60,653 nucleotides of DNA from Candidatus Peribacteraceae bacterium (GCA_028711445.1 JAQTSD010000004.1:1-60653), one strand, 5' to 3'. Shown: positions 27,301-35,451, counted from the first letter of the stretch. Notes: generated from the sequence alone by a model not told the origin. A program made the numbers and translations.

Positions 27301-28451
27301 CAGGGGATCTGCAGTCGCTCTACCTGCGAAGCGCTGCCGCCTGCGGAGGAAGGGCGATCAGGATCGAATGGCTCAATCAGATCGATGTCTTCCTTGAACC
27401 ACCACGGACGCTGCGTCCCGTCGACGGGGGGGTCTCCGCGGCTGACGAGGCCAGTGCTGTCTCCCGCATAGATCGCCATCGTGAGGCGCATCGCGTACGC
27501 GAGGGCTTCGGGTGCTCCGAGGAACGTCGCCTGTCCTCGCACGCACGCAACGAAGCGGTCGACGATGAGACCGTTTCCCAGCATGACTTTCAGCTTCCCG
27601 AAGAATTCGGGGGCGGGAGGGTTCTTCAGTGTTTCTTCCGTGCAGGCGGCGGGAAGCTCGAGTGCGATCATCGCCGCTTCGGGGAGGGGGCAGAGCGCGA
27701 GAGCCGCCTCCATGCACGTACGCTTGGATGCGTCGAGGCGGTACGTACGGGACTCACGCAGGCTGTCGGGAAGGGAATTGCAGACCTGTGATGCCATCTG
27801 CTGGTAGGGGTATTCCATGAAATCCGGCGCGTAGTCACGCCCGCAGCACTCCACGCCGTAGCCGTGCACGATCTTCATGCGCTTGGCCGCCCACTGGAAC
27901 GGATCATCTTCGTGATCGTCCTTGAAGTGCGGGGCGACACACGTGGGGTAGAAGCCGGCATCCGCCTCGTGCCAGTGCCACGGAGAGGGGGATTTCTCTT
28001 GAAGGTAGTAGAGTCCCACGCCGATCTCCTGCTCGCTTGGGCGCGGGTGACGGCGTTGGCCCGGCTGGACGGTCACTTCCGCTGCCGAATGGCGGTTGAT
28101 CCATCCCTCTTCTGATGAGCCGAGTGTCTGGCGGAGGCGGCTACGGTAGCGTTCGAAGGTGGCATCGAAGAGCTCTCGCAGTTCATGGTGTCTGATGCGG
28201 TGTTCGGGATCCGGCATGAGGTCATCCTCTGCCCAGCGCCCCATGCCGATAGGGATGAGTGCGAAGATTTCGTCGCGGGTGAAGCGGCCGAGCTCGGAGA
28301 CGAGCATGAGCTGCAGCTGATGTGCGGGCCGGTCAGCCGGCTCGCATGTTTCCAGCATCGCCTTGTCGAACTCTGCGCCGGGGTTGTACGGCGTTTCCTG
28401 ATCTTCCCGCGACCAGCGGGTATCCCGAAGGAGGACGTCGACGAGACGCAT
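24378..28451 (-). CDS. Very large orphan protein (about 1,357 residues)
   Basis: No family recognised. The product is a long, soluble-looking, helix-rich chain without signal peptide, membrane segments or obvious repeats. Histidines and cysteines cluster around residues 185-235 (WHWHEAD, ECCGRDYAPDF). There is no nucleotide-binding loop. I chose ATG at 28451, where an xAxxxT box with an upstream TG (TGACACTCT) ends 8 nt before it; ATG at 28511 would add 20 residues running into the upstream hairpin region. The intact 4-kb frame argues for selection. Downstream gene is 15 bp away. Confidence 0.7.
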   Translation of the reverse strand: MRLVDVLLRDTRWSREDQETPYNPGAEFDKAMLETCEPADRPAHQLQLMLVSELGRFTRDEIFALIPIGMGRWAEDDLMPDPEHRIRHHELRELFDATFERYRSRLRQTLGSSEEGWINRHSAAEVTVQPGQRRHPRPSEQEIGVGLYYLQEKSPSPWHWHEADAGFYPTCVAPHFKDDHEDDPFQWAAKRMKIVHGYGVECCGRDYAPDFMEYPYQQMASQVCNSLPDSLRESRTYRLDASKRTCMEAALALCPLPEAAMIALELPAACTEETLKNPPAPEFFGKLKVMLGNGLIVDRFVACVRGQATFLGAPEALAYAMRLTMAIYAGDSTGLVSRGDPPVDGTQRPWWFKEDIDLIEPFDPDRPSSAGGSASQVERLQIPCDDQGRALQLGIAEQSSFAYRNTLEAYRRAGHRLATLEGVGQECAIHCTAEVVKGFGIGNVPRAERILTLALTLAEEAPPPLRAEILSKRFLPFIEGQQPSSTIISALEGDNVSVHLPGLSALMYMVLGEERMRAEGISAVTIKPAQIQDAMRTFASAPLLTRARLALPLDGTMHRGLDNPIRLLPNAANGRQQLALPAPDGSAPVPDAVNKPVWTIMDFYAQLRRECSYDDRYVAELYFAFCAPKMRDPLKPPEGFLALLKAYKGIPDERVQHEMFAHPYDRRSVAQRNARFRVDRMMALSHLLDAFAMGIVTEEEMLGTLQWLTTRADKETEVECAWEAYENFGAKYAEGEHPSYFESDDQELEWETRRRIEEEAGSDHSARLITFKERTAKVLLLQTLVSAGAFRAHELRQSMRDCLLFWQRPDVSWYPPIAEIGLELNEDIATLGECLKAGIVDRVALLAAIQERSTTGDRLSDLIAVFPAMHEDLRASHARVETVLGEIVSSGALLTSDDRSIEQKFTALHAELSGRWKNRRFASVDVIDRLLANVKLEKIVHVAAMRRYGSDITPGIDARRIPANMRDISTANLHALRLLPILSHQLTSRQQLLETANLRRALPAPQSDEQAPPSAGGALIPIEHIWTSVEEHYVSLLRQLPMARRQVRAWRQQARGLLPVGGKLHVEKAFDSAHIGLLHSMLGYSSGYFHLIHAGDSLLLPPCPSVEELQCAIAILVQEGVISDDRPELQMGLPGRITPDRCGYLGATCLLATQWTTRFTAESFCTTHDHATGARMIAYDAGAPNAAYPFMARTGDDEENLEGRTDVLGRRHPGDAEIIQLIGTILIDEQVGGPFGPIGKEFMERLRAILKRYGIGKTLEAPWVFTSEEDKYSKDNAPNIQHFEEAVKPCQDAYFACAEKYHRLAEAMGPEQAPQDGIIFDVRRLLDWIREQVNDNRPTVIDADPKWHDHLEVLLTV

Positions 28452-28518
28452 AAAATTTGAGAGTGTCAATCTAGGAGGATATGGCAATCCCTTCAATGAA
28501 AATGGAGGCAAAATTTAC

Positions 28519-28556
28519 GGCGTGTCGACCCTTCGACAGGCTCAGGGTGACACGCC
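28519..28556. repeat. Hairpin with conserved loop TCGACAGGCTC (family copy 1)
   Basis: GGCGTGTC-G-ACCCT pairs with AGGGT-GACACGCC around the loop TCGACAGGCTC (28533-28543), a 13-bp stem with one bulge. It lies between the serS 3' remnant and the giant orphan gene and may act as a terminator. Other members: 28626-28646, 33710-33738, 35452-35480 and 35503-35523. Confidence 0.8.
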
Positions 28557-28564
28557 TTTCATCA

Positions 28565-28627
28565 TCATTTCCCCTCGATCACCTTCTTTCCATCCATGTA
28601 CTTCTGCAGCGCCTTCGGGATCCGCAT
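28565..28627 (-). pseudogene. Detached second copy of the serS 3' end
   Basis: 21 codons reading MRIPKALQKYMDGKKVIEGK then TGA. They are homologous to the last residues of the complete serS (TIPKVLRPYMSGQEAIEPR), which ends 22 bp earlier in the direction of transcription. A hairpin of the TCGACRRGCTC family sits between the two tails. The fragment is too short to be a gene. It looks like the displaced tail of an older or different serS allele. Confidence 0.75.
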
Positions 28628-28646
28628 CCTTCGACGGGCTCAGGAT
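28626..28646. repeat. Hairpin with conserved loop TCGACGGGCTC (family copy 2)
   Basis: ATCCT pairs with AGGAT around TCGACGGGCTC (28631-28641). It lies directly between the serS stop codon and the duplicated serS tail. Confidence 0.75.
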
Positions 28647-28648
28647 GA

Positions 28649-29950
28649 CTATCTTGGTTCAATAGCCTCTTGTCCGCTCATGTAAGGGCGCAACACCTTC
28701 GGGATCGTCACCGACCCGTCTTCATTCTGGTAGATCTCGAGGAGCGGGATCAAGATGCGCGGGCTCGCGATGCAGGTGTTATTCAGCGTGTGGACGAACC
28801 GCTTCTTCCCCGAGGAATCTTCGTAGCGGATATTGAGCCGCCGCGCTTGAAAGTCACCGAGATAGCTACACGAGTGCGTCTCGCCGTAGGCCTTCCGGCT
28901 GGGCATGTAGGTCTCGATGTCCTGCATGAAGACCTTGCCCTTGCCCATGTCGCCCGTGCAGATGTCGAGCACGCGGTAGGGGAGTTCCAACATCTGTAGA
29001 ACTTCCTCGGCATTGGTCCGGATCTCCTCGAATATCTTCATGGCCTCGTCTTCAGCCGCTCTGCAGAGCACCACCTGCTCGACTTTCTGGAACTGGTGCA
29101 CGCGGTAGAGCCCCTTCGTATCCTTGCCGTACGTGCCGGATTCGCGGCGGAAGCAGGAGCTGAATCCGCAGTAGCGCGTGGGGAGAGCCGACTCCGGCAG
29201 GACTTCGTCTTTGTGGTAGCTGCAGACCGAGACTTCCGATGTGCCGATGAGGTAGAGATCATCCGCTTCGATTCTCTCTCCGCGCTTCGGTTGCGCGCCC
29301 ACGGCGTACGTCTGCTCCTCCGCCCCCGGGAAGAACCCCGTACCCATGAGGCATTCCCAGCCGGCCATCAGCGGCGGCGAGAAGAGGGTCCAGCCTTTCT
29401 TGCGCAGGCTCTCAAGAGCGAACTGCATGATCGCCATCTCGAGCCGCGCGCCGTCCCCCTTGAGGAAGTAGCTCCTCGCTCCGGCGATCTTCACGCCGCG
29501 CGGGATGTCGATGATATCGAGTGCTTCTCCGAGTGCGACGTGATCCTTCGGCTCGAAGGCGAATTTCGGGATGTCTCCCCAACGCTTCACTTCCTTGTTC
29601 CCCGTTTCGTCTTTGCCTATGGGTACGCGCTCGTGCGGGATGGAGGGGAGCTCGAGCTGCATCGCCTTCCACTGATCCTCCGTGCGGGCGAGCTCCTCTT
29701 CGCGCTCCTTCAGAGTCTTTCCGAGCTCCTTCATTTCGGAGAGAGCATCTTCCTTCTCTTTCCCCTTCATGTCCGGGACACGTTTGCTCACGGAATTATT
29801 ATTCCCGCGCATCTCTTCCACATGTTCGATTAGTTTCTTGCGCAGAGTGTACAGTTTCAGGAATCTCGAAACGGATACTTTGAGGCGCTTATTCTTGGCG
29901 GCAGCCTCGTAGGCTTCGGGTCTGGCACGGAGATCGTCGAGGTCAATCAT
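28649..29950 (-). CDS. serS: Seryl-tRNA synthetase
   Basis: Class II synthetase charging tRNA-Ser. The 433 residues have the N-terminal coiled-coil arm (about 25-100) that grips the tRNA. The catalytic domain has the serine-specific GTSEV, motif 2 CFRRESGTYGKDTKGLYRVH and motif 3 NNTCIASPRILIPLLE. TACTCT ends 6 nt before ATG, predicting a leaderless mRNA. The gene is complete; its C-terminal tail differs from the detached second copy just downstream. Confidence 0.97.
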   Translation of the reverse strand: MIDLDDLRARPEAYEAAAKNKRLKVSVSRFLKLYTLRKKLIEHVEEMRGNNNSVSKRVPDMKGKEKEDALSEMKELGKTLKEREEELARTEDQWKAMQLELPSIPHERVPIGKDETGNKEVKRWGDIPKFAFEPKDHVALGEALDIIDIPRGVKIAGARSYFLKGDGARLEMAIMQFALESLRKKGWTLFSPPLMAGWECLMGTGFFPGAEEQTYAVGAQPKRGERIEADDLYLIGTSEVSVCSYHKDEVLPESALPTRYCGFSSCFRRESGTYGKDTKGLYRVHQFQKVEQVVLCRAAEDEAMKIFEEIRTNAEEVLQMLELPYRVLDICTGDMGKGKVFMQDIETYMPSRKAYGETHSCSYLGDFQARRLNIRYEDSSGKKRFVHTLNNTCIASPRILIPLLEIYQNEDGSVTIPKVLRPYMSGQEAIEPR

Positions 29951-29992
29951 GACGCCAGAGTAGCAAAAGACGACCGCGATGGGGATGACATA

Positions 29993-31615
29993 TCACAGCG
30001 AAGGTTCTCCGTAGCACCTCTGTGCGAGCGCATCCAATTCCTCTTCCACGATGCGGGCAGCGTCTTTTTCATTCGCGCTTGCGGCCAAGCGTTTGAGGAG
30101 AGGCTCCAGGCGCCCGAAATCGCACCTCGATCGATCGAGCGCAAGATCGATGATTTCGCCGTCTGTCTGCCTGCAGACCGCCGTCCGGGTGAAGACCTTC
30201 CCTCGGAGAATCTTGGGGAGGGAGAAGCGCCGTCCGCCAACTTCGAGGAAATGCTCCGTGATCGGCGGGTCTTCCCGGATGGCAATGTGCGTATTGTCTT
30301 CGAAGTGCTGCGGTGGGGCAGTCACCGCGCTCACGGTGAAGGGGGATTCTTCGGTGATGACATACGATTCGTCTTCGTGCAGGAGGTACTCGTGTCCGGT
30401 CGGGATTTCGATGGTTCCCGATGGTAGCGAATCTCGTTTCCCTGCGGGTGGTTTCTCAAGTGGAAGATCACCCGAAGATGCCCCCTCCTCTTCGCGCCAC
30501 TTTCCAAGATACCGCAACTTTTCCTGCCTTCGGCGCACCTCTCGGCGATTGCAGCTTCGGGTCTCCCTACTAACCTCTTCCTCCCTATGATAGCGCCGCG
30601 TTTCATGTTGTGCGATTTTGCGTGTAGAGCCGTCGCCCGCACGCAGTTTTCTGATGAGCTTGCGCTTCTCACGCAGCTTTGCACGCTTACCGCGCAGGCT
30701 GATGAGGCGCTTCTTCTTTCGATCGATTTCCCCCTCAATAACTCGCACAAGCATGTGAAACTTCTGCTGCGGATTTTCGGGGAAGCGGCACGGGCTCTTC
30801 TGGACAAGTTCCTCCAGTCGCACGATGAGGGCGGCGAGCTGCTCTTTGCGGTCATCCGGACCCGCGCGCAGCACGGGGAGCATGGTGTAGTAGATGTCCT
30901 CTTCAAACTCCGAATCATCGACGCGGAAGGTTCGGTACATTTCCAGCCCCTTCTCCGTATCGATGTGTGGCATGAGCCGCCGGCAGAGATCGAGCATCTT
31001 TCGTTGGAATTGATACTTCCGCACCGTGTATTTGTCCACGTGCGCCGATGCGTCGGCATTTCCAGCCCGGTGGATGTCTTCGCTGAAGCGCGCGCGGACG
31101 TCAGAGCGAATCCTGCGCGAGGCGACGAGAACGCGCCCGAGGTAGGCCATGCCTTCGTCGATTCCTCCGCGTGCGAGAGCCTGCTTCCACTTCACCTTCT
31201 GCTTGTCCGAGAGGACGTATCTCAGGATTTGCGAGATTCTGTCACGGGTTTCTTCCGGCGAGAGCATTTCGGCGCGTAACTCCTCGATTGCCCCGATGGC
31301 GTCCGGGGGGTCATAGGAGAGGCAGGCGAAGCGTGCCTGCGCTGCCCGGTTCTTCAGTTGGTTGATCCGCAAGATGAGATGCTCGAACTTCCTGCGCGGC
31401 CTGCCGCGGCCCGGCCCGGGCTCGAGATCGAAATCAGGCGTGCCCTGCCCGTTGGAATTCCGCTTATCCTTCTTTTCTTCACACGCCTCATGCAGCCGCG
31501 TGCGCGTCTGCCCGGAGTCGACGATGACGCGCTGCATCACCCGCCCGTCCGGAGAGGGGTCGGGAGTGCGGAGACGAAGCCGCGATGTCTCGGGAGCGTG
31601 TAGAAAGGTTTCCAT
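29993..31615 (-). CDS. Hypothetical highly basic helical protein
   Basis: Not recognised. The 540-residue product is rich in Arg, Lys and Glu. A long helical, possibly coiled-coil, middle (about 290-400) is full of RKKKR-type runs; a more compact beta-rich end follows (from about residue 405). No membrane segment or signal. ATG at 31615 is chosen because TATGGT ends 8 nt upstream and a TTGACA lies 16 nt before that box; ATG at 31684 would add 23 residues. It is divergent from uvrB. Charge suggests nucleic-acid binding, but this is weak. Confidence 0.5.
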   Translation of the reverse strand: METFLHAPETSRLRLRTPDPSPDGRVMQRVIVDSGQTRTRLHEACEEKKDKRNSNGQGTPDFDLEPGPGRGRPRRKFEHLILRINQLKNRAAQARFACLSYDPPDAIGAIEELRAEMLSPEETRDRISQILRYVLSDKQKVKWKQALARGGIDEGMAYLGRVLVASRRIRSDVRARFSEDIHRAGNADASAHVDKYTVRKYQFQRKMLDLCRRLMPHIDTEKGLEMYRTFRVDDSEFEEDIYYTMLPVLRAGPDDRKEQLAALIVRLEELVQKSPCRFPENPQQKFHMLVRVIEGEIDRKKKRLISLRGKRAKLREKRKLIRKLRAGDGSTRKIAQHETRRYHREEEVSRETRSCNRREVRRRQEKLRYLGKWREEEGASSGDLPLEKPPAGKRDSLPSGTIEIPTGHEYLLHEDESYVITEESPFTVSAVTAPPQHFEDNTHIAIREDPPITEHFLEVGGRRFSLPKILRGKVFTRTAVCRQTDGEIIDLALDRSRCDFGRLEPLLKRLAASANEKDAARIVEEELDALAQRCYGEPSL

Positions 31616-31720
31616 TCCCAGAGACCATAAATGCATTTTTATGGTTGTCAATAAGTCTGTACCTCTCTTTTTGCCGCTCTCCATTGGAGTGGGGACTTCG
31701 TACGCGTATACTGCTTCGAC

Positions 31721-33700
31721 ATGCCTGCCTCTACGCCCTTCAAGCTCGTGGCCCCCTTCTCTCCCACCGGCGACCAGCCGGCGGCGATTGCGAAACTCTT
31801 AGAAGGCCTCAAGAAGGGCGAGCGGCATCAGACGCTGCTCGGGGCGACCGGCACGGGCAAGACTTTCACCATGGCCAACATCGTCGCCGAGCTCAATCGC
31901 CCCACGCTTGTCCTCGCGCACAATAAAACGTTGGCCGCGCAGCTCTGCAGCGAGTTCAAGTCCTTCTTCCCCGACAACGCCGTTTCCTACTTCGTTTCCT
32001 ATTACGACTACTATCAACCGGAGGCGTACCTTCCCTCGACAGACACCTATATCGAGAAGGATGCTTCTATCAATGAAGAGATTGAGAAGTTTCGCCATGC
32101 TGCGACGTATCATCTCCTCACACGTCGGGATGTGCTCATCGTCGCTTCTGTGTCCTGTATCTACGGTCTCGGTAATGTGCAGGATTACGAGGCGCTTGCG
32201 ATCACGCTCACGCGCGGGGATCAGATACAGCGCGACAAGCTGCTGCGTCGCTTAACCGACATCCAGTACCGCCGGAGCGGTATGGATTTCAAGCAAGGGA
32301 TGATCCACGTGCTAGGTGACACTATCGAGATCTTTCCCCCTGCTGGTGACACCGTTGTTCGCATCGAGATGCCGTTCGATGAAATCGAGACTATCCAGGA
32401 AGTCGACAGCTTCACGGGCGAGCTCATTCAGGATCTTCAGACAGTGAGGATCTTTCCGGCTGTCCACACGGTGACCACGCAGGAGAAAATCGATCGTGCG
32501 GTGGAAGGTATCCGTGAGGAGCTCAAAGTGCAGGAGAAGAAATTCCTCGATAAGAAAGAATTCGCCAAGGCCGAGCGCATCCGACAACGCACGGACTATG
32601 ACATCGAAATGCTCAAGGAGACGGGCTACTGCACGGGGATCGAGAACTATACGCGCTATCTCGAGGGGGCGACGCCCGGTTCCCCGCCCTCCACACTCTT
32701 AGACTACTTCCCGAATGATTTCCTTCTCTTCGTCGATGAGTCGCACATGTCTATCCCGCAAGTGGCGGGGATGCATGAGGGGAACTTCAGTCGCAAGCAA
32801 ACACTCATCGATTACGGTTTCCGCCTCCCAAGCTCCCACGATAATCGTCCTCTCAAGTTCGATGAATTCGAATCACGCGTGAAGCAGGCCGTCTACGTTT
32901 CGGCCACACCGGGCAAGTACGAATACTCCCACACGCCGAAGGGCAGGTTTGTGGAGCAAATCATCCGTCCGACAGGACTCATCGATCCTCTCGTCATCGT
33001 GAAACCGACTAAACACCAAATCGACGACATCACGAAAGAGATCACGACGACCCTCAAACGCAAAGAGCGCGTGCTCCTCACAACTCTCACGAAGAAGATG
33101 GCCGAAGATCTCACGCAATTTCTGCAGGATGCAGACTACGCTGTGCGCTATCTTCATAGCGATGTGGAGACCCTCGAGCGCATCGAGATCCTCCGGCAGC
33201 TTCGGACCGGGGAGATCGACATTCTCGTCGGGATCAATCTTCTTCGTGAGGGTCTCGACCTTCCCGAAGTGAGCTTCATTGGCATCCTCGATGCGGACAA
33301 ACAGGGGTTCCTGCGCTCGCGCGACGCGCTCATCCAGACCATCGGCCGTGCAGCCAGAAATGTTCGTGGCCACGTGACCCTCTATGCGGATCGCGAGACG
33401 GATGCGATGAAGCAGGCCATCGAAGAGACCTTCCGTCGCCGTGCCATCCAGGAAGCTTACAATACGAAGCACGGCATCACACCGAAATCCATCGAGAAAG
33501 CTGTGCACGATATATCAGAGGAGCATCGCAAGCTCGAGCTCAAACATCCGCGCTACGATCCACAGAAGATTCCCTTGGATGAACGCAAACGTCTCTTGGA
33601 AGAGCTCGAGGCGCAGATGGAGCTCGCCGCGCAGAATTTGGAGTTCGAAAAAGCTGCCGATCTTCGGGATGAGATTGAACTGCTCAAACGTAAGAAATGA
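31721..33700 (+). CDS. uvrB: Excinuclease ABC subunit B
   Basis: Damage-verification helicase of nucleotide excision repair, partner of UvrA and UvrC. The 659 residues show Walker A GATGTGKT, the beta-hairpin YYDYYQPEAY, the DESHMS helicase box, GINLLREGLDLPEVS and a C-terminal UVR coiled coil ending LRDEIELLKRKK. TATACT ends 8 nt before ATG. A second copy of the last 12 codons lies downstream behind a family hairpin. Confidence 0.97.
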   Translation: MPASTPFKLVAPFSPTGDQPAAIAKLLEGLKKGERHQTLLGATGTGKTFTMANIVAELNRPTLVLAHNKTLAAQLCSEFKSFFPDNAVSYFVSYYDYYQPEAYLPSTDTYIEKDASINEEIEKFRHAATYHLLTRRDVLIVASVSCIYGLGNVQDYEALAITLTRGDQIQRDKLLRRLTDIQYRRSGMDFKQGMIHVLGDTIEIFPPAGDTVVRIEMPFDEIETIQEVDSFTGELIQDLQTVRIFPAVHTVTTQEKIDRAVEGIREELKVQEKKFLDKKEFAKAERIRQRTDYDIEMLKETGYCTGIENYTRYLEGATPGSPPSTLLDYFPNDFLLFVDESHMSIPQVAGMHEGNFSRKQTLIDYGFRLPSSHDNRPLKFDEFESRVKQAVYVSATPGKYEYSHTPKGRFVEQIIRPTGLIDPLVIVKPTKHQIDDITKEITTTLKRKERVLLTTLTKKMAEDLTQFLQDADYAVRYLHSDVETLERIEILRQLRTGEIDILVGINLLREGLDLPEVSFIGILDADKQGFLRSRDALIQTIGRAARNVRGHVTLYADRETDAMKQAIEETFRRRAIQEAYNTKHGITPKSIEKAVHDISEEHRKLELKHPRYDPQKIPLDERKRLLEELEAQMELAAQNLEFEKAADLRDEIELLKRKK

Positions 33701-33709
33701 GGTAGACGG

Positions 33710-33738
33710 GGCAGTTCTGAGCCTGACGAAGGGCTGCC
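33710..33738. repeat. Hairpin with loop of the TCGACRRGCTC family (family copy 3)
   Basis: GGCAG pairs with CTGCC; on the minus strand the loop reads TCGTCAGGCTC. It starts 9 bp after the uvrB stop and ends 3 bp before the duplicated uvrB tail. Confidence 0.7.
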
Positions 33739-33741
33739 GAC

Positions 33742-33780
33742 ATGAGGGATGAGATTGAGCTTTTGAAACGGAAGAAATGA
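33742..33780 (+). pseudogene. Detached second copy of the uvrB 3' end
   Basis: 13 codons reading MRDEIELLKRKK then TGA, matching the last residues LRDEIELLKRKK of uvrB. Six of the codons differ, nearly all synonymously (for example CGG/AGG, GAA/GAG, CTC/TTG, CGT/CGG). The two copies therefore diverged under coding constraint before becoming neighbours, rather than arising from a recent slip. Confidence 0.8.
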
Positions 33781-33802
33781 CAGGAGAGATGAAGGTTTTC
33801 TG

Positions 33803-33831
33803 CCTGCATTTTTGCAGGACGTTAGTCCTGC
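33803..33831. repeat. Two mutually exclusive hairpins downstream of uvrB
   Basis: CCTGCA-TTTT-TGCAGG (33803-33818) and GCAGGAC-GTTA-GTCCTGC (33814-33831) share the middle segment, so only one can form at a time. They lie in a 155-bp gap between the uvrB tail and the convergent SDR gene. Confidence 0.6.
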
Positions 33832-33935
33832 TAAATGCTTGGGACAATTGCATGGAGAGCGGGTCTCGCGCTGGAGCGCAGCAATCAAGGGAAGGGTGGG
33901 GTCGTGGGAGGGCACCGTAGGTGGTCCTTCCCGGC

Positions 33936-34745
33936 TCAGCCCACAAACTTCTCATGCATCTTCTCGAAGAACTCCTGATCCGTAAGGGTCCTCTTCTCTT
34001 TGATTTCCTCCAGGGCATCGGCGCCAACGGGGTAGCGCAGTTTCTTCGTTCCATCCGTCGCCGCTTCGAAGATGACCTTTGCGATCTGCTCAGCGGTGGC
34101 GTAATGCTCCACGCTCTGTACGTGCTGCGCGAGCTTGCGCTCAGCGAGGTGCTTGTACGGCTCGCTCACGCGATTCATCTCGATGGGGGCGTACGCGCGG
34201 TCGAAGAACTTCGTCTGCACGCGCCCTGGTTCGACGATCTTCACGGTCACACCCATCTCGCGCATCTCATGGGCGAGCGATTCAGAGAAGCCTTCCACTG
34301 CGAACTTCGTGGAGACGTAGATCGGGTAGAGCGCGGAGCCCACCAAGCCGGCGATCGAAGCGACGGAGATGATGATGCCACGTTTCTGGTGTCGCATGAT
34401 CCGGCAGGCGTGCCGTGTCACTTCCATGAGCCCGAAAACGTTGGTCTGAAACATCTCGGCAACCTCCTGGCGCTTCGTATCTTCGAAGGGGAGGGATACG
34501 CCCCATCCGGCATTGTTCACCACGCAGTCGAGCGGCATTTTGTGCTTCTCATACTCTCTAAAAAAAGATTCGACGTTTTCGGGGTCGTTCACATCGAGCC
34601 GAACCGGCTCGATTGATTTGCCCTTGTAGAGGCTCGCATCGGGGTTGCGGCTACCGGCAAGCACGCGCCAGCCCTTGCCCGCGAAGAGTTCGCAGGCAGC
34701 CAGTCCGATGCCGCTGGAAGTTCCGGTGATGAGGACGGTAGGCAT
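33936..34745 (-). CDS. Short-chain dehydrogenase/reductase
   Basis: NAD(P)-dependent oxidoreductase of unknown substrate. The 269 residues carry the classical SDR pattern: cofactor loop TGTSSGIG, NNAGWG, catalytic Ser in ISVASIAG and YVSTK as the Tyr/Lys pair. An AGSRNPD basic position after the second strand fits NADP preference. ATG at 34745 matches the family start and follows TATCAT by 6 nt. Confidence 0.9.
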   Translation of the reverse strand: MPTVLITGTSSGIGLAACELFAGKGWRVLAGSRNPDASLYKGKSIEPVRLDVNDPENVESFFREYEKHKMPLDCVVNNAGWGVSLPFEDTKRQEVAEMFQTNVFGLMEVTRHACRIMRHQKRGIIISVASIAGLVGSALYPIYVSTKFAVEGFSESLAHEMREMGVTVKIVEPGRVQTKFFDRAYAPIEMNRVSEPYKHLAERKLAQHVQSVEHYATAEQIAKVIFEAATDGTKKLRYPVGADALEEIKEKRTLTDQEFFEKMHEKFVG

Positions 34746-34830
34746 GGAGAGATGATAGCAACTCTTACCCAAGAGAGAATATAAGTGTCATCCTGAGTGC
34801 CGCCGTGTTCGCTCTTCGATGCATTCTTTG

Positions 34831-34872
34831 CTTGTCACTACGCGCCTCGTGAAGGATGCCCAGAGTGACAAG
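34831..34872. repeat. Inverted repeat in the SDR upstream region
   Basis: CTTGTCACT (34831-34839) and AGTGACAAG (34864-34872) form 9-bp arms around a 24-nt loop. A partial match to the hairpin family (ATCCTGAGTG near 34790) lies next to it. The 249-bp gap between the SDR gene and the secreted-protein gene otherwise holds only their promoters. Confidence 0.5.
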
Positions 34873-34956
34873 ACAATGTCCCGAAGAAGACACGTTTGCA
34901 CACTCTGTCTTTCTTATAGCCTTCGTCGTAAGGGGAGAAAATGGTTCGAAAGACAC

Positions 34957-34986
34957 TTGACTAAGTCATACATTATGAAATAATAG
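34957..34986 (+). promoter_or_regulatory. Promoter of the small secreted protein gene
   Basis: TTGACT (34957-34962) and TAATAG (34981-34986) are 18 nt apart, and the -10 ends 8 nt before ATG, so the RNA would start at or next to the start codon. Confidence 0.55.
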
Positions 34987-34994
34987 GCGACTTC

Positions 34995-35408
34995 ATGACC
35001 CGTTTCCTCTCCGCCATCACTGCCACTGTCCTTGCGCTCTCTTCGGGCGTTCCGGTCGCTGCCGCGTATGTCTGGGATACCGATAGCCAGTTCTATGGCA
35101 CTCATCCGTATGAGTCGCGCGAGTCACGCCTCACAAGGAGTGGCTACTATTTCGTGCACTACAGCGACTGGTATATCGATACGCATCCGGATCGTTCCGT
35201 CACTTATGCGCTTCACCCGTACTTCCGTGAGGCGTACTACGATTCGCCGCTCACAGCCGTTCAGGCGCGTAAGCGTTGCAACAATATCCGCCTCTCACCC
35301 GAGAACGCTTATGTGCCCAGGCAGGCGACGATGGCATCGTGTGAAAACTACTCCTACGCGAAGCCCAACTATCGTGTGCCACCGTACGAGTTCAACTGTG
35401 CCGACTAG
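34995..35408 (+). CDS. Hypothetical secreted protein, tyrosine-rich, four cysteines
   Basis: Not recognised. 137 residues with a clear signal peptide (about 1-24, ending VAAAY). The mature part is rich in Tyr, Arg and Ser and has cysteines near residues 95, 116 and 135. Probably released or surface-held. The gene has its own near-consensus promoter and stands alone. Confidence 0.6.
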   Translation: MTRFLSAITATVLALSSGVPVAAAYVWDTDSQFYGTHPYESRESRLTRSGYYFVHYSDWYIDTHPDRSVTYALHPYFREAYYDSPLTAVQARKRCNNIRLSPENAYVPRQATMASCENYSYAKPNYRVPPYEFNCAD

Positions 35409-35451
35409 CGGATAGAAAATAGAGAATCGAAAATGAGAAGTGACGATACAT

